Below are positions 26,254 through 35,760 of a stretch of DNA of 64,000 nt, one piece after another. The stretch is taken from contig CAWWDR010001020.1 in NCBI GenBank assembly GCA_963942565.1, positions 1-64,000 of the forward strand. The letters run 5' to 3'. The notes under the pieces were generated by a model, which saw only the letters and a list, made by a program, of their open reading frames with translations, was not told the origin of the DNA and did no database searches. The number at the start of each line of letters is the position of its first letter. Position 1 is the stretch's first letter. Source of the stretch: Maea johnstoni (Eukaryota; Annelida; Polychaeta; Spionida; Magelonidae). The position numbers were made by a program, and so were the translations under genes.

Positions 26254-26862
26254 ATGAAAAATATATATTTAACAATATTAATAATTTGTTTATCTTCATT
26301 AAACGTCATGTCATGCGAACAACGAAAAAATAGCATTAAAATAAAACAGCAGAATACATCAAATCTAACTGGAAGTGAACAACTGGATATAGCCTTTGCA
26401 AAACTGGGAATTAATCCCATTATATATAAAAAAAAGGCTCTAAACTTTAACTCTAAGGATTTAAACGGACAAAACTTTAGTCTAAAAGAACAACAAGGAA
26501 AAATAGTATTTCTTAATTTCTGGGCAACATGGTGTATTCCATGTGTTGTTGAGATGCCATCAATGGAAAAACTCCATAACAAAATGAAAGGAAAAGATTT
26601 TTTAATGGTTGCGGTCTCTGTGGATGATGGTAAAAAGGTTATATCTGACTTTGTAAAAAAGCATAAACTAACCTTTACTATAATACACGACATAAATAAA
26701 AATATTTATGAACTATATAATACCTTAGGGTTAAATGGCTTTCCTACAACTTTTATTATAGATAAAAAAGGTTATATTATATCAGTTATAGAACGTGAGC
26801 TTGAGTGGGATAAGCAAGATTCCATAAACCTTTTTAATATCCTTGTTAATATTAAGAATTAG
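26254..26862 (+). CDS. TlpA/ResA-like thioredoxin-fold lipoprotein
   Basis: 202 residues. The hydrophobic signal segment ends in NVMSC, a plausible spirochaetal lipobox, so the protein is probably a lipoprotein facing the periplasm. The thioredoxin fold has FLNFWATWCIPC (redox Cys pair), VAVSVDD, NGFPTTFIIDKKG and the cis-Pro after GFP. TlpA/ResA proteins reduce disulfides outside the membrane, for example for cytochrome or oxidase maturation. AAGGA precedes the ATG. bshC starts 77 bases downstream, so a shared thiol-redox theme is possible but unproven. Confidence 0.88.
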   Translation: MKNIYLTILIICLSSLNVMSCEQRKNSIKIKQQNTSNLTGSEQLDIAFAKLGINPIIYKKKALNFNSKDLNGQNFSLKEQQGKIVFLNFWATWCIPCVVEMPSMEKLHNKMKGKDFLMVAVSVDDGKKVISDFVKKHKLTFTIIHDINKNIYELYNTLGLNGFPTTFIIDKKGYIISVIERELEWDKQDSINLFNILVNIKN

Positions 26863-26939
26863 CTGGTTTTACTTTTCTACTGCTAACCTATTTCTTGATC
26901 ATAGCTTATAAAAAAAAACAAGGATAGTATAAATAAAAT

Positions 26940-28556
26940 ATGTTTTCGAAAAATATTAAGATACCCTATTCAAAGTTAAGGCTTTTTCACTCACAAAACT
27001 CTATATCTAATGAATACCTAACTAATTATGATAAAGTTAAATCATTTTATGACTTTGATTATAGATCGGTCGATAGCATTAATGATGCCGCTGAACAAAA
27101 TAAACTATCTTCTGATCAAAGAAAAGAGCTATATAAAGTTTTATACGACTTTAACAAAGAAAAAAATAATCATCCAAAGGTTATGGATAACCTAAATTGT
27201 TTAGTTGATAATGATTGCTATACAATTATTACTGGTCAGCAATGTGGTCTTTTGACTGGTCCACTTTATACTATCTACAAAGGAATATCTGCTATTCTGC
27301 TGGCTGATAAGCTAAATAAAAGTTTGAATAAAAAGTTTATACCTATATTTTGGGTGGCCTCAGAGGATCATGATTTAAACGAAGTTAATAATCTAAGCTT
27401 TTCTAGCTTAAATAATGAAATAGAATCCCTATCCCTTGATATAGAGGATAAAGGCTTTTCTATAAAGGATATTGATCTAAAGGATGAGATATACAATTTT
27501 CTAAACATCCTTAAGGATAAATGGCATAAAACTGAGTTCTCATCAAGTATGTATTCATTAGTGAAAGAGAAAAGTAATAGTCTTTTAGATTCGTTCATAC
27601 ATCTGATTAGTGAAGTCTTTAAAGATTACGGACTTATTATTGTAGAACCTAATATCCTAAGAAAACTTAGTATTGACATTAGCTTATTAGCCCTAAACAA
27701 AAATAGTGAAATTAATAAACTTATTACTGAGTCCTCGAAAAAGCTAACTAAACTAGGGTATAACCCCGCTATAAATAATAGTAATGGGCTTAACTTATTC
27801 TATCATCATAATAAAGCTAGGCTAAAGCTAATATGGAATGAGAATAGCAATCTATTTGAAAATAAAAAGAATCAACTTTCCTTTTCCTTAGAGGAACTTA
27901 AACTTAAAATAGTTAATGATCCCCATTTATTTTCTCATAACGTAGTTCTAAGGCCAATAGTCCAAGATTATCTTTTTCCTAATGCTGTTTATATAGCTGG
28001 TCCGGGTGAGATCAATTATTTTTCTCAGCTAAAAAGTGTATATGCTCTTTTTAACAAAAGGCTTCCTGTAATCTATCCGCGTATTAGTATTACTCTTTTT
28101 GAGAAAAGATATCAAAAGATACAAAATAAATTTGGATTAACTATAATAGATATACTAAATAATAATTCTATAAAGGCTAATCCGCTATTTAACACCTCGG
28201 ATGACATAATAAATATATTTATCCTTAATATAGAAAGAAATATAAAAGATTTAACCTTAATGGCAGAAAAACAGGGACAAAACGTAATAGATAGCATAAG
28301 ACCTTCTTTAAATAAGATATTAAGTGAAGGTAAGAAAGTTAAGGCTAAATATATTAAAAGGCTAGAAGAGAATCTGGGTATATCAAAGAATCAAATAGTA
28401 AGACTAAATAATGCTGTAATACCCCGTATTAGGCCTCAAGAAAGAGTTTTTAACTACTTTTATTATATTAACTATTACGGACTAAATCTTTTATCGGAGA
28501 TAATTAGTAATGTAGATATTAATGATTTTTCTCATCAGGTTCTGTATTATGAATAA
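26940..28556 (+). CDS. bshC: Bacillithiol biosynthesis cysteine-adding enzyme BshC
   Basis: 538 residues. The family signature TGQQCGLLTGPLYTIYKG near residue 98 and FWVASEDHDLNEVN near 140 are clear, and length is typical for BshC. It joins Cys to GlcN-malate, the last step of bacillithiol synthesis. Its stop overlaps the bshA start (28549-28556 shared), so the two are translationally coupled. The deacetylase gene bshB is not next to them; the MBL hydrolase and the deacetylase in this window are not BshB-like. Confidence 0.93.
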   Translation: MFSKNIKIPYSKLRLFHSQNSISNEYLTNYDKVKSFYDFDYRSVDSINDAAEQNKLSSDQRKELYKVLYDFNKEKNNHPKVMDNLNCLVDNDCYTIITGQQCGLLTGPLYTIYKGISAILLADKLNKSLNKKFIPIFWVASEDHDLNEVNNLSFSSLNNEIESLSLDIEDKGFSIKDIDLKDEIYNFLNILKDKWHKTEFSSSMYSLVKEKSNSLLDSFIHLISEVFKDYGLIIVEPNILRKLSIDISLLALNKNSEINKLITESSKKLTKLGYNPAINNSNGLNLFYHHNKARLKLIWNENSNLFENKKNQLSFSLEELKLKIVNDPHLFSHNVVLRPIVQDYLFPNAVYIAGPGEINYFSQLKSVYALFNKRLPVIYPRISITLFEKRYQKIQNKFGLTIIDILNNNSIKANPLFNTSDDIINIFILNIERNIKDLTLMAEKQGQNVIDSIRPSLNKILSEGKKVKAKYIKRLEENLGISKNQIVRLNNAVIPRIRPQERVFNYFYYINYYGLNLLSEIISNVDINDFSHQVLYYE

Positions 28557-29676
28557 GCTAAAGATTGGTATTGTTTGTTATCCCAGCTATGGTGGTAGCG
28601 GTATAATAGCTACTGAGTTAGGGATTAACCTGGCTAATAGAGGACATTCTATTAACTTTATAAGCTATGAAACACCTTTTCGTTTAACTGGCTTTCATCA
28701 AAACATCCAGTTTCACGAGGTGGATGTTCAAAACTATCCCCTATTTAAGTATCCACCTTATACTTTGGCTCTAACTTCCAAGATTATCGAAGTTTGTGAG
28801 GCTAATAAATTAGATATTCTTCATGTTCACTATGCTATACCACATTCAATTTGCGCTTATCTATCCCGTCAAATATTGAGGGATAGTAGTATAAAGTTTG
28901 TTACTACCCTGCATGGTACAGACATAACCCTGGTTGGAATAGAACACTCATATCATAAAATGGTAAAATTTGGCATTATAGAAAGTGATAAGGTTAGTAC
29001 AGTATCTAACTACCTTAAACAGGCAACCATTGATAAGTTTAAAATTAACAAAGATATTTCTGTTATCCCCAACTTTGTGGATACTAATAAATTCTCTCCT
29101 AACAAAAGGGATATACAATGTCCTTTGTTTGAAGGAGGATATAAGTTTATTTTACATATATCTAATTTTAGACCAGTCAAAAATATAACGATACTAATAA
29201 AAGCTTATAATCTCATTTTAAAAAAGGTTAATGCACGATTGGTATTAATAGGAGATGGAACAGAAATATCCACCGTTAGAAAACTGGCTAATAAATTGGG
29301 TATATTAGATAAAATATGCTTTTTGGGTAAGGTAGAATTAGTGGAAGATTTATTACCATCCGCAGATTTATTTATGCTAACCAGTAAAACAGAAAGTTTT
29401 GGTCTATCTTTGTTAGAGGCTATGAGTTGTGGAGTACCAACTATATCGTCTAATGTTGGGGGTATATCAGAAGTAGTTCAACACGGAGAAACAGGGTTTA
29501 CATTCAACCCAGATGACTTTAACTCAATGGCTGAAAAAGCAATAGAAGTATTAACTAATTCAGATTTACATAAACACCTTAGTCAAAACGGAAGAGCACG
29601 GGCTATAAAATATTTTAACATTAACAAAATAGTAGATCAGTATGAACAACTCTACTTTGACACATTAGAATTATAA
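28549..29676 (+). CDS. bshA: N-acetyl-alpha-D-glucosaminyl L-malate synthase BshA
   Basis: A GT-B glycosyltransferase of about 375 residues: GIVCYPSYGGSGIIATELG at the N-terminus, LHVHYAIPHS, TLHGTDITLVG, and the C-terminal nucleotide-sugar site TESFGLSLLEAMSCGVP. These strings are typical of BshA, which joins GlcNAc from UDP-GlcNAc to L-malate to start bacillithiol synthesis. The start ATG at 28549 overlaps the end of bshC; an upstream in-frame start at 28522 is less likely. Its end overlaps the convergent YbhN-like gene by 25 bases. Confidence 0.92.
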   Translation: MNKLKIGIVCYPSYGGSGIIATELGINLANRGHSINFISYETPFRLTGFHQNIQFHEVDVQNYPLFKYPPYTLALTSKIIEVCEANKLDILHVHYAIPHSICAYLSRQILRDSSIKFVTTLHGTDITLVGIEHSYHKMVKFGIIESDKVSTVSNYLKQATIDKFKINKDISVIPNFVDTNKFSPNKRDIQCPLFEGGYKFILHISNFRPVKNITILIKAYNLILKKVNARLVLIGDGTEISTVRKLANKLGILDKICFLGKVELVEDLLPSADLFMLTSKTESFGLSLLEAMSCGVPTISSNVGGISEVVQHGETGFTFNPDDFNSMAEKAIEVLTNSDLHKHLSQNGRARAIKYFNINKIVDQYEQLYFDTLEL

Positions 29677-30752
29677 ATTATTTCATTTTTTGTTTCTATA
29701 CTATGGTTTTTAACTTTTAGTCTATCTTTAATGATTTTAAACGTAGCCAAGCCTGAAACAATTATGAGTATATGATAAGTAAAAAACCTCCATAGAGTTA
29801 CGAAAAGATTTAGTATTACCCCACTAGCAAAAACTGGACTTAAAAATTTAAATATGCTATGAGCTACTAATTCACTTGTACCACTTGCACCTGGAGTAGG
29901 GATGGAGTAGTTAACAAAGTGGATTGCTGATTGGAATAATAATAAATCTAATATAGCCAGTTTTATACCCATTCCAATAGCTATAAAATAGGCTATTAAG
30001 TATTTTGTAGTCCAAGATATAAAGGTTATTATTAGGGTTAGTAGTATGTTTAGTTTTTTAGTGAGAAAATAGTTCTTTATATAGTGGTTAAAGTTGTTAA
30101 CTTCTTTCAAGATAAACTTTAGACGACTATTAAAAGAATCCTTTTTTACTATACGAATTCTTTTTAGAAACTTCATGCCTATAAAACTCAGCTTTTTGGC
30201 AAAAGATGGCTTGAATACCGAAAGATATGATATAATAATAAAATATATTATGAATCCTCCACCGTAAATATAAAAGAAAGTTAGATGTCCAAAATTACTA
30301 AGGGGTTCATAGCTTATTATGGCATAACAACCAGTTAGTAAGAGGAATAATAAAGAAGTTGCAGTTTTAAAATATGAAATTACGACAGACTTGCCCAGAG
30401 AAATACCGCTTTTATGCAGAATATATATTTCGATAGGCTGGCCGCCAGACTGAAAAGGAGTAACCGCTGATAAAAACTCATTTGCTAAATAAGCGTTCCA
30501 ACCAGTCTTAAGTGATAGTTTAGTATTTATTCCCCAAGCAATAACTTTTAAACGAATACAGTCAACTAAAATATGAATGACCATAAGTAGGCATAAAATG
30601 GGAAGGTATAGTGGATTAAAGTTTTTGATTCCTTTTTTTAAGGTTAATAGTGATATATCTCCACTTAAAAAAAGCAAGAATAAAGTTATTAACGAAATGA
30701 TTACAAATATTAATAGGCCTCGCTTATAATTAGATATTCCATTATTATTCAT
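29652..30752 (-). CDS. YbhN/AglD-like integral membrane protein (flippase-like domain)
   Basis: 366 residues with about eight membrane segments. LSAVTPFQSGGQPIEIY near residue 94 and FVNYSIPTPGASGTSELVAH near 277 are hallmarks of the lysylphosphatidylglycerol-synthase transmembrane family (UPF0104, YbhN). Members without the C-terminal synthetase domain, like this one, are thought to act in lipid or glycan transport. It lies 183 bases downstream of the GT39-like gene on the same strand and could extend that surface-glycan group. Confidence 0.82.
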   Translation of the reverse strand: MNNNGISNYKRGLLIFVIISLITLFLLFLSGDISLLTLKKGIKNFNPLYLPILCLLMVIHILVDCIRLKVIAWGINTKLSLKTGWNAYLANEFLSAVTPFQSGGQPIEIYILHKSGISLGKSVVISYFKTATSLLFLLLTGCYAIISYEPLSNFGHLTFFYIYGGGFIIYFIIISYLSVFKPSFAKKLSFIGMKFLKRIRIVKKDSFNSRLKFILKEVNNFNHYIKNYFLTKKLNILLTLIITFISWTTKYLIAYFIAIGMGIKLAILDLLLFQSAIHFVNYSIPTPGASGTSELVAHSIFKFLSPVFASGVILNLFVTLWRFFTYHILIIVSGLATFKIIKDRLKVKNHSIETKNEIIYNSNVSK

Positions 30753-30935
30753 AATGATATTTTAGATTATGTAATTGTAATTAGTTGAAATAAAGACTTA
30801 GCCTATTAATAAATCATGTTAACTTTTAGTTATAGCTTTATTATTAGGAAAGGTAATAAGTATTTTGTATATGTCAAGATTTATAATATGCTAAAAAACA
30901 AATTCGTTAAAGTAGGTCTATGCTGGTTTTGGATT

Positions 30936-32513
30936 TTAAAAAAAAGACTTTCTTTGATAAATATCCATTTTATTTATCGTATTAACATGTTGATAGTGCT
31001 TTTTAATATAATTATACAAAATGGGCATACCTTTAAGGGGATAACTTCCAAAAGATCTTACACCACTAGGAGCTGTATCAATAAAATAACGAGGCTTTTT
31101 TTTATCCAGATCAGTAATGACAGAACTAATAGCAGAATTAGCATTATTAATCGACCGAGTTAGACCACTATTATAACTTTTGGCATAAGCCGAACACCAC
31201 AAAAACCTAATACCAGGCCTACGATTAGAAAAATAGTATATTTCAACAATATCACCCCATACCAAAATCTTATCAGTTATAGTACTATTTTTTTGGATCC
31301 AGTTACTAACACCAATATAATGAGCTCTTGGTATAATAGCGTGATTCTGAGTCCAAACCTTACTAGGACTAAAATGAGATAAAAATCCATTAGTATAATT
31401 CCACAAAACATTAATCATAATAGACATAACTAACAAAATATTAACTAATACCTTTATTCTATGATTAAATGACAACTCCATAAGTCTAACAAGGCTATAT
31501 CCAGCTATAAGACAAAGAGCTGGTATATATTGTATAAAATAATGGTTATAAAGGCGATCACCTCCTAAGAATATACCCAAAAAGCTTACAACGAGATAAG
31601 CCAAGAGTAATAAAACCCTTAAGTCTTTTTTTATGGATAATCTATTCCTAATTAAAAAATAAATAGTCAAAAGCCATAAAGGTAACTGAAAAAGCATATT
31701 CTGACCAAGCTTTAAAATAGCCTTATTAATAAAAGGTAAAATAGCTATATTATTAATACCCACAGATATATAGCCAATATTACCACTAACATAACCCGTT
31801 ATCATACCAACTAACTGAGGCTTAATAAAATAAACTAGGATAACTATGCCCATAAATCCAAACACAATAAATAAAAGTGATAGAGCATTATTATAAAATT
31901 CTTTAGTCTTAATTGGTTTAATAATAACCAGATAAACTCCGTAAGCAATCATTATAAGTCCGGAGTGTCCTTTAGTTAAAAAAGCAATTAATAATAAAGA
32001 GCCAGATAAAAAATAACACAAATAAGATTTATATTTCTTTTCGACCTTAGCGGCTAATACAAAAAGATAAAATGAGATAGATGATGGCAAGTTCATTACG
32101 GTCTCACCGTGACTAGCTAAGTAATGCTCAAGAAAGCCGGATACAAATATTACATAAAATAAAGCGGCAAAATAACCCGCTTTCTCATTAAAAAGTACTT
32201 TATTAGCCCTATATAAAAAATATGCGGTAGCAACTATCACTAAAATAGTCATAAAGTGTAAGCCTAAAATATTGCCTATACCAACAATACAAAAGCTTAT
32301 ATAAAAAAATAGAAAATAGAAAGGCCTACCAGGGACTGCATCAACATAAGGCTCTCCACCAAGCATAATCTCACTAGTCATTAAAACATCTGTTATCTCA
32401 TCAACATCATAAAACTCTATAAATAGAGTAGAACCCCTTTGTATAAAGGCAATTAAAGCTATAAACAAAAATATAATAGCTTTTCTGTTGTTATAAATTA
32501 TTTGTATCACCAA
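30936..32513 (-). CDS. GT39/ArnT-like membrane glycosyltransferase
   Basis: 525 residues with ten or more membrane segments and the first-loop acidic motif EFYDVDEI, followed by GGEPYVDAVPGRPFYFLFF, the pattern of dolichyl- or undecaprenyl-phosphate sugar-using glycosyltransferases (PMT_2/GT39). It probably moves a sugar from a lipid carrier to a surface acceptor in the periplasm. The start is TTG (32513) or the next codon GTG, with AAAGGG just upstream. It follows asnB by 12 bases, so manC-asnB-GT39 looks like one operon. Confidence 0.8.
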   Translation of the reverse strand: MVIQIIYNNRKAIIFLFIALIAFIQRGSTLFIEFYDVDEITDVLMTSEIMLGGEPYVDAVPGRPFYFLFFYISFCIVGIGNILGLHFMTILVIVATAYFLYRANKVLFNEKAGYFAALFYVIFVSGFLEHYLASHGETVMNLPSSISFYLFVLAAKVEKKYKSYLCYFLSGSLLLIAFLTKGHSGLIMIAYGVYLVIIKPIKTKEFYNNALSLLFIVFGFMGIVILVYFIKPQLVGMITGYVSGNIGYISVGINNIAILPFINKAILKLGQNMLFQLPLWLLTIYFLIRNRLSIKKDLRVLLLLAYLVVSFLGIFLGGDRLYNHYFIQYIPALCLIAGYSLVRLMELSFNHRIKVLVNILLVMSIMINVLWNYTNGFLSHFSPSKVWTQNHAIIPRAHYIGVSNWIQKNSTITDKILVWGDIVEIYYFSNRRPGIRFLWCSAYAKSYNSGLTRSINNANSAISSVITDLDKKKPRYFIDTAPSGVRSFGSYPLKGMPILYNYIKKHYQHVNTINKMDIYQRKSFF

Positions 32514-32525
32514 AATGCCCTTTAA

Positions 32526-34400
32526 TTAGTTAAAATAAATATCATGCCATAGCTCTAAAGTTAGTAATCCCCAAAGGATATATGAGTTATCCCTTTTATT
32601 ATCAAGATGATCATTAATAATACTATTAATATAATCCTTTTTTAAAATATCTAATACAAAACTATTATCCTTTAAAATATTATCCATAAGAAAGCCCTTT
32701 AACTCTGTTCTAAACCATTTATCAATAGGTATACCAAAGCCCATTTTCTTTCTATAAAGAATATCACTAGGTAGATAGTCCTTTAAAGCTTTTTTAAAAA
32801 TACTCTTAGTCTCAAAAACGGTTAACTTATTCTTCATTCTAATACCAGCCGCAAACTCAACAAATAAATGATCCAATAAAGGTGAACGACTCTCTAAAGA
32901 ATGTGCCATAGAGGAGATGTCAACTTTTACCATAAGGTCATCGGGAACATAAGTTCTAAAATCAATGTATAAAGGCAGGTCTAAGGGATCAGTAAAACTA
33001 TTATCATTTAATAAGTTAGTAAATATATTAAAGGAGTTATCCCCCTTAAGTAATTCCTTAAAATAACGAGTATAAGCCTTGTTTTTTTGGTTATCACTAA
33101 TATATAAAATAGTATTAAAATAATTTCTAATAAGACTATTGTCAATATTATTAATAAGTTCGGATATACGCTTTAGTATATTATTATTATATCCCAGCTG
33201 AATAGCCTTTAACCCATAAACTATAGTCTTTCTTATAGTAATAGGTAATTTCATAAGATAGTATGCCGTTTTAATCCACTGATATCTTTTATATCCAGCA
33301 AAGTTCTCATCCCCGCCATCACCGTTTAATGCAACAGTAACATAATCCCTTGTCATTTTAGCTAAATAATAGGTAGGTAAAGCAGAAGGATCACCATAAG
33401 GCTCTTCATAATGCCATACAAGCTTAGGTAATATGGACATATCAGCCTTAACAATAAACTCATGATGATCAGTATTATAACGCTTAGCAATCATCTTAGC
33501 ATAACTAAGTTCACTATAATCAGCTTCCTCAAAACCAATAGAAAAAGTTTTTACAGGGTTAGTACTAATCTGACTCATTAATGCAACCACTATACTACTA
33601 TCAATTCCCCCGCTTAAAAACGCTCCCAGAGGGACATCACTAATCATCCGCAAATTAACGGATTCCTTAAGCCTGTTAATTATTTCATGTTTAAGGTCAC
33701 AAGATGATAATATAGTCTTTTTTGAATAGTCTATATCCCAATATTTGTGTATGGATAATTTTCCCTTTTTAACTATCAAATAATGCGAGTGAGGAAGCTT
33801 ATAAATACCCCTAAAACCAGTATAAGGAGATGGCATATAATGAAAAGTTAAATAATGATTTATACTATTATAATCCACTTCTTTTTTAACCTGAGTATCC
33901 TTTAATATAGCCTTTAACTCAGATGCAAATATAATGGATTTATCATCTATATAATATTTTAACGGTTTTTTACCAAAGCGATCCCTTGCCAAAAATAAAG
34001 TCTTATTCTTAGAATCCCAAATGGCAAATGCAAACATCCCCCTAAGATAAGATAAACAATCCTTACCATATTCCTTATACAAATATAAAAGTACCTCAGT
34101 ATCCGAGCTAGAGCGAAAAGTATATCCCTTATTAATAAGCCTATATCTAAGATCCTTAAAATTATATATCTCTCCGTTATAAACAATTATCAAATTACCA
34201 TCATCGCTAACCATAGGCTGATGAGCGTCTTTGGATAAGTCTATTATAGATAATCGTCTATGTCCAAGGGCAATATAGTTATCGTTCCAAATGCCGTAGT
34301 CGTCAGGCCCCCTATATGATATTGAGTTAGTCATATTTTGTATTAACTCATTGGATACACCTTTGCCGTCAAAATTGAGCTTACCTACAATCCCACACAT
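32526..34400 (-). CDS. asnB: Asparagine synthase (glutamine-hydrolysing) / amidotransferase
   Basis: 624 residues. The N-terminus MCGIVGKL provides the glutaminase nucleophile Cys2, and SYRGPDDYGIW and GHRRLSIIDLS belong to the Ntn domain. The synthetase domain has the PP-loop FLSGGIDSSIVVALM and LNGDGGDENFAGY. It makes Asn from Asp or, in polysaccharide operons, amidates uronic acids. Its position between manC and a lipid-linked-sugar glycosyltransferase makes the sugar-modifying role a real alternative. 53 bases after manC. Confidence 0.9.
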   Translation of the reverse strand: MCGIVGKLNFDGKGVSNELIQNMTNSISYRGPDDYGIWNDNYIALGHRRLSIIDLSKDAHQPMVSDDGNLIIVYNGEIYNFKDLRYRLINKGYTFRSSSDTEVLLYLYKEYGKDCLSYLRGMFAFAIWDSKNKTLFLARDRFGKKPLKYYIDDKSIIFASELKAILKDTQVKKEVDYNSINHYLTFHYMPSPYTGFRGIYKLPHSHYLIVKKGKLSIHKYWDIDYSKKTILSSCDLKHEIINRLKESVNLRMISDVPLGAFLSGGIDSSIVVALMSQISTNPVKTFSIGFEEADYSELSYAKMIAKRYNTDHHEFIVKADMSILPKLVWHYEEPYGDPSALPTYYLAKMTRDYVTVALNGDGGDENFAGYKRYQWIKTAYYLMKLPITIRKTIVYGLKAIQLGYNNNILKRISELINNIDNSLIRNYFNTILYISDNQKNKAYTRYFKELLKGDNSFNIFTNLLNDNSFTDPLDLPLYIDFRTYVPDDLMVKVDISSMAHSLESRSPLLDHLFVEFAAGIRMKNKLTVFETKSIFKKALKDYLPSDILYRKKMGFGIPIDKWFRTELKGFLMDNILKDNSFVLDILKKDYINSIINDHLDNKRDNSYILWGLLTLELWHDIYFN

Positions 34401-34452
34401 AAAAACAAATAACCAGCCTTATAGTAGTCCAACTATTATATAACTATATATA

Positions 34453-35535
34453 TTATAAAAAGTTATCAAAGGATTCATTTTGTTTAAGCTTAGCCAAAAC
34501 CTTTTTAATATCCTGATCCGAGTTTTTAGCACAAACTAAAAAACCGTTATCACCCTTAACTACAATGACATCCCTCATTCCCACAACAGCAACCATAGAC
34601 TTATTATCCCCAATAATAATGGAATCCTTAGTATTATGACTGATTACCTGTCCCAGTGCTATATTCCCATCTTCATTAGAAGGGATCCACCTGTTAATAG
34701 AGGTCCATGAGCCAACGTCATCCCAGTCAAAGGATGATTTAATACACAAAATATTATTAGTCTTTTCCATTATGCCATAATCGATTGAAAGCTTATCCAC
34801 TCTACTGAATACCCTATGCTTAACCTGATCTTCATTGTGAGAGCCAATAGCAGAGTTAATTTCTTTAACCCCTTCAGCTAAAGCGGGCATATGCTTATTC
34901 ATTTCAGCTAACATACTATCTGTTTTAAAAATAAACATACCACTATTCCACAAAAACCGCTTAGCCTTAATATATTGAGTAGCAGTATTATAATCTGGCT
35001 TTTCAACAAACCTTTTAACCTTATATATACCAACATCGTTTAGGTTATTGAATAACTCACCCAATTCAATATATCCATAGGCAGTCTCTGGTTTAGAAGG
35101 GTTAATCCCAAGGATAACTATACAAGAGTTGTTATAAGCTGTATTAAAACCGTTAACAATAGTACTAATGAACTTAGAATGATCAGCGATCATGTGATCA
35201 GATGGGCAAACTAATACAACAGAATTACTAAACTTCTTATCAATATATGAAATACTTAAACCAATAGCAGCAGCAGTATCTCTTGCAAAGGGTTCGATAA
35301 TAATATTATCCTTATTAAGCTCTGGTACTTCTTCTAGTATATTATGGTAAAATTTATCTCCTGTTACTATAAATATATTTTCAATGGGTAAAAAGGTTTT
35401 TAACCGTAAAAAGCTCTCCCTTATCATAGAGCTTTTGGATACTAACTTAAGAAATTGCTTAGGTTTATTAGACCTACTCATAGGCCAAAATCTTTCACCA
35501 CTGCCTCCAGCCATGATTACAGCAATCTGATTCAT
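34453..35535 (-). CDS. manC: Mannose-1-phosphate guanylyltransferase
   Basis: 360 residues from the ATG at 35535, which has GAGGG seven bases upstream; an in-frame start 19 codons earlier lacks one and is not chosen. AVIMAGGSGERFWPMSR with KPKQFLKL is the nucleotidyl-transfer signature. VCPSDHMI, YGYIELG, KRFVEKPD and the WNSGMF motif confirm ManC. It makes GDP-mannose for surface polysaccharide. The C-terminal isomerase domain of bifunctional forms is absent. First gene of the minus-strand glycan group. Confidence 0.93.
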   Translation of the reverse strand: MNQIAVIMAGGSGERFWPMSRSNKPKQFLKLVSKSSMIRESFLRLKTFLPIENIFIVTGDKFYHNILEEVPELNKDNIIIEPFARDTAAAIGLSISYIDKKFSNSVVLVCPSDHMIADHSKFISTIVNGFNTAYNNSCIVILGINPSKPETAYGYIELGELFNNLNDVGIYKVKRFVEKPDYNTATQYIKAKRFLWNSGMFIFKTDSMLAEMNKHMPALAEGVKEINSAIGSHNEDQVKHRVFSRVDKLSIDYGIMEKTNNILCIKSSFDWDDVGSWTSINRWIPSNEDGNIALGQVISHNTKDSIIIGDNKSMVAVVGMRDVIVVKGDNGFLVCAKNSDQDIKKVLAKLKQNESFDNFL

Positions 35536-35563
35536 TATCTTTCCCTCTTTTATAATAATCCTT

Positions 35564-35603
35564 AATTTAATATATAAATATTGCATTGTCAAGAAACTGT
35601 CAA
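35564..35603 (-). promoter_or_regulatory. Promoter with doubled -35 box upstream of manC
   Basis: On the minus strand TTGACA occurs twice, at 35603-35598 and 35592-35587, spaced by 11 bases. The second has a TAAATT box at 35569-35564 after exactly 17 bases. The predicted start is about 20 bases before the manC ribosome-binding site. Confidence 0.45.
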
Positions 35604-35760
35604 TTTCTTATCTAAATGCATTAAAGCTATATAGCTATGTTTTAACAATAAAGTATTATTTGTTAAATAGTTTTATAAATAATATTTTATTGGTTTACGA
35701 TTATCTGCCGAATAATGCTAGATCAATTGTTTTATAAACCTAATAATCCTGTTTAACAAT

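Noticed and set aside
30816-31163. 115-aa plus-strand frame
   Set aside because: Most of it is antisense to the GT39-like gene; no ribosome-binding site or family motif.
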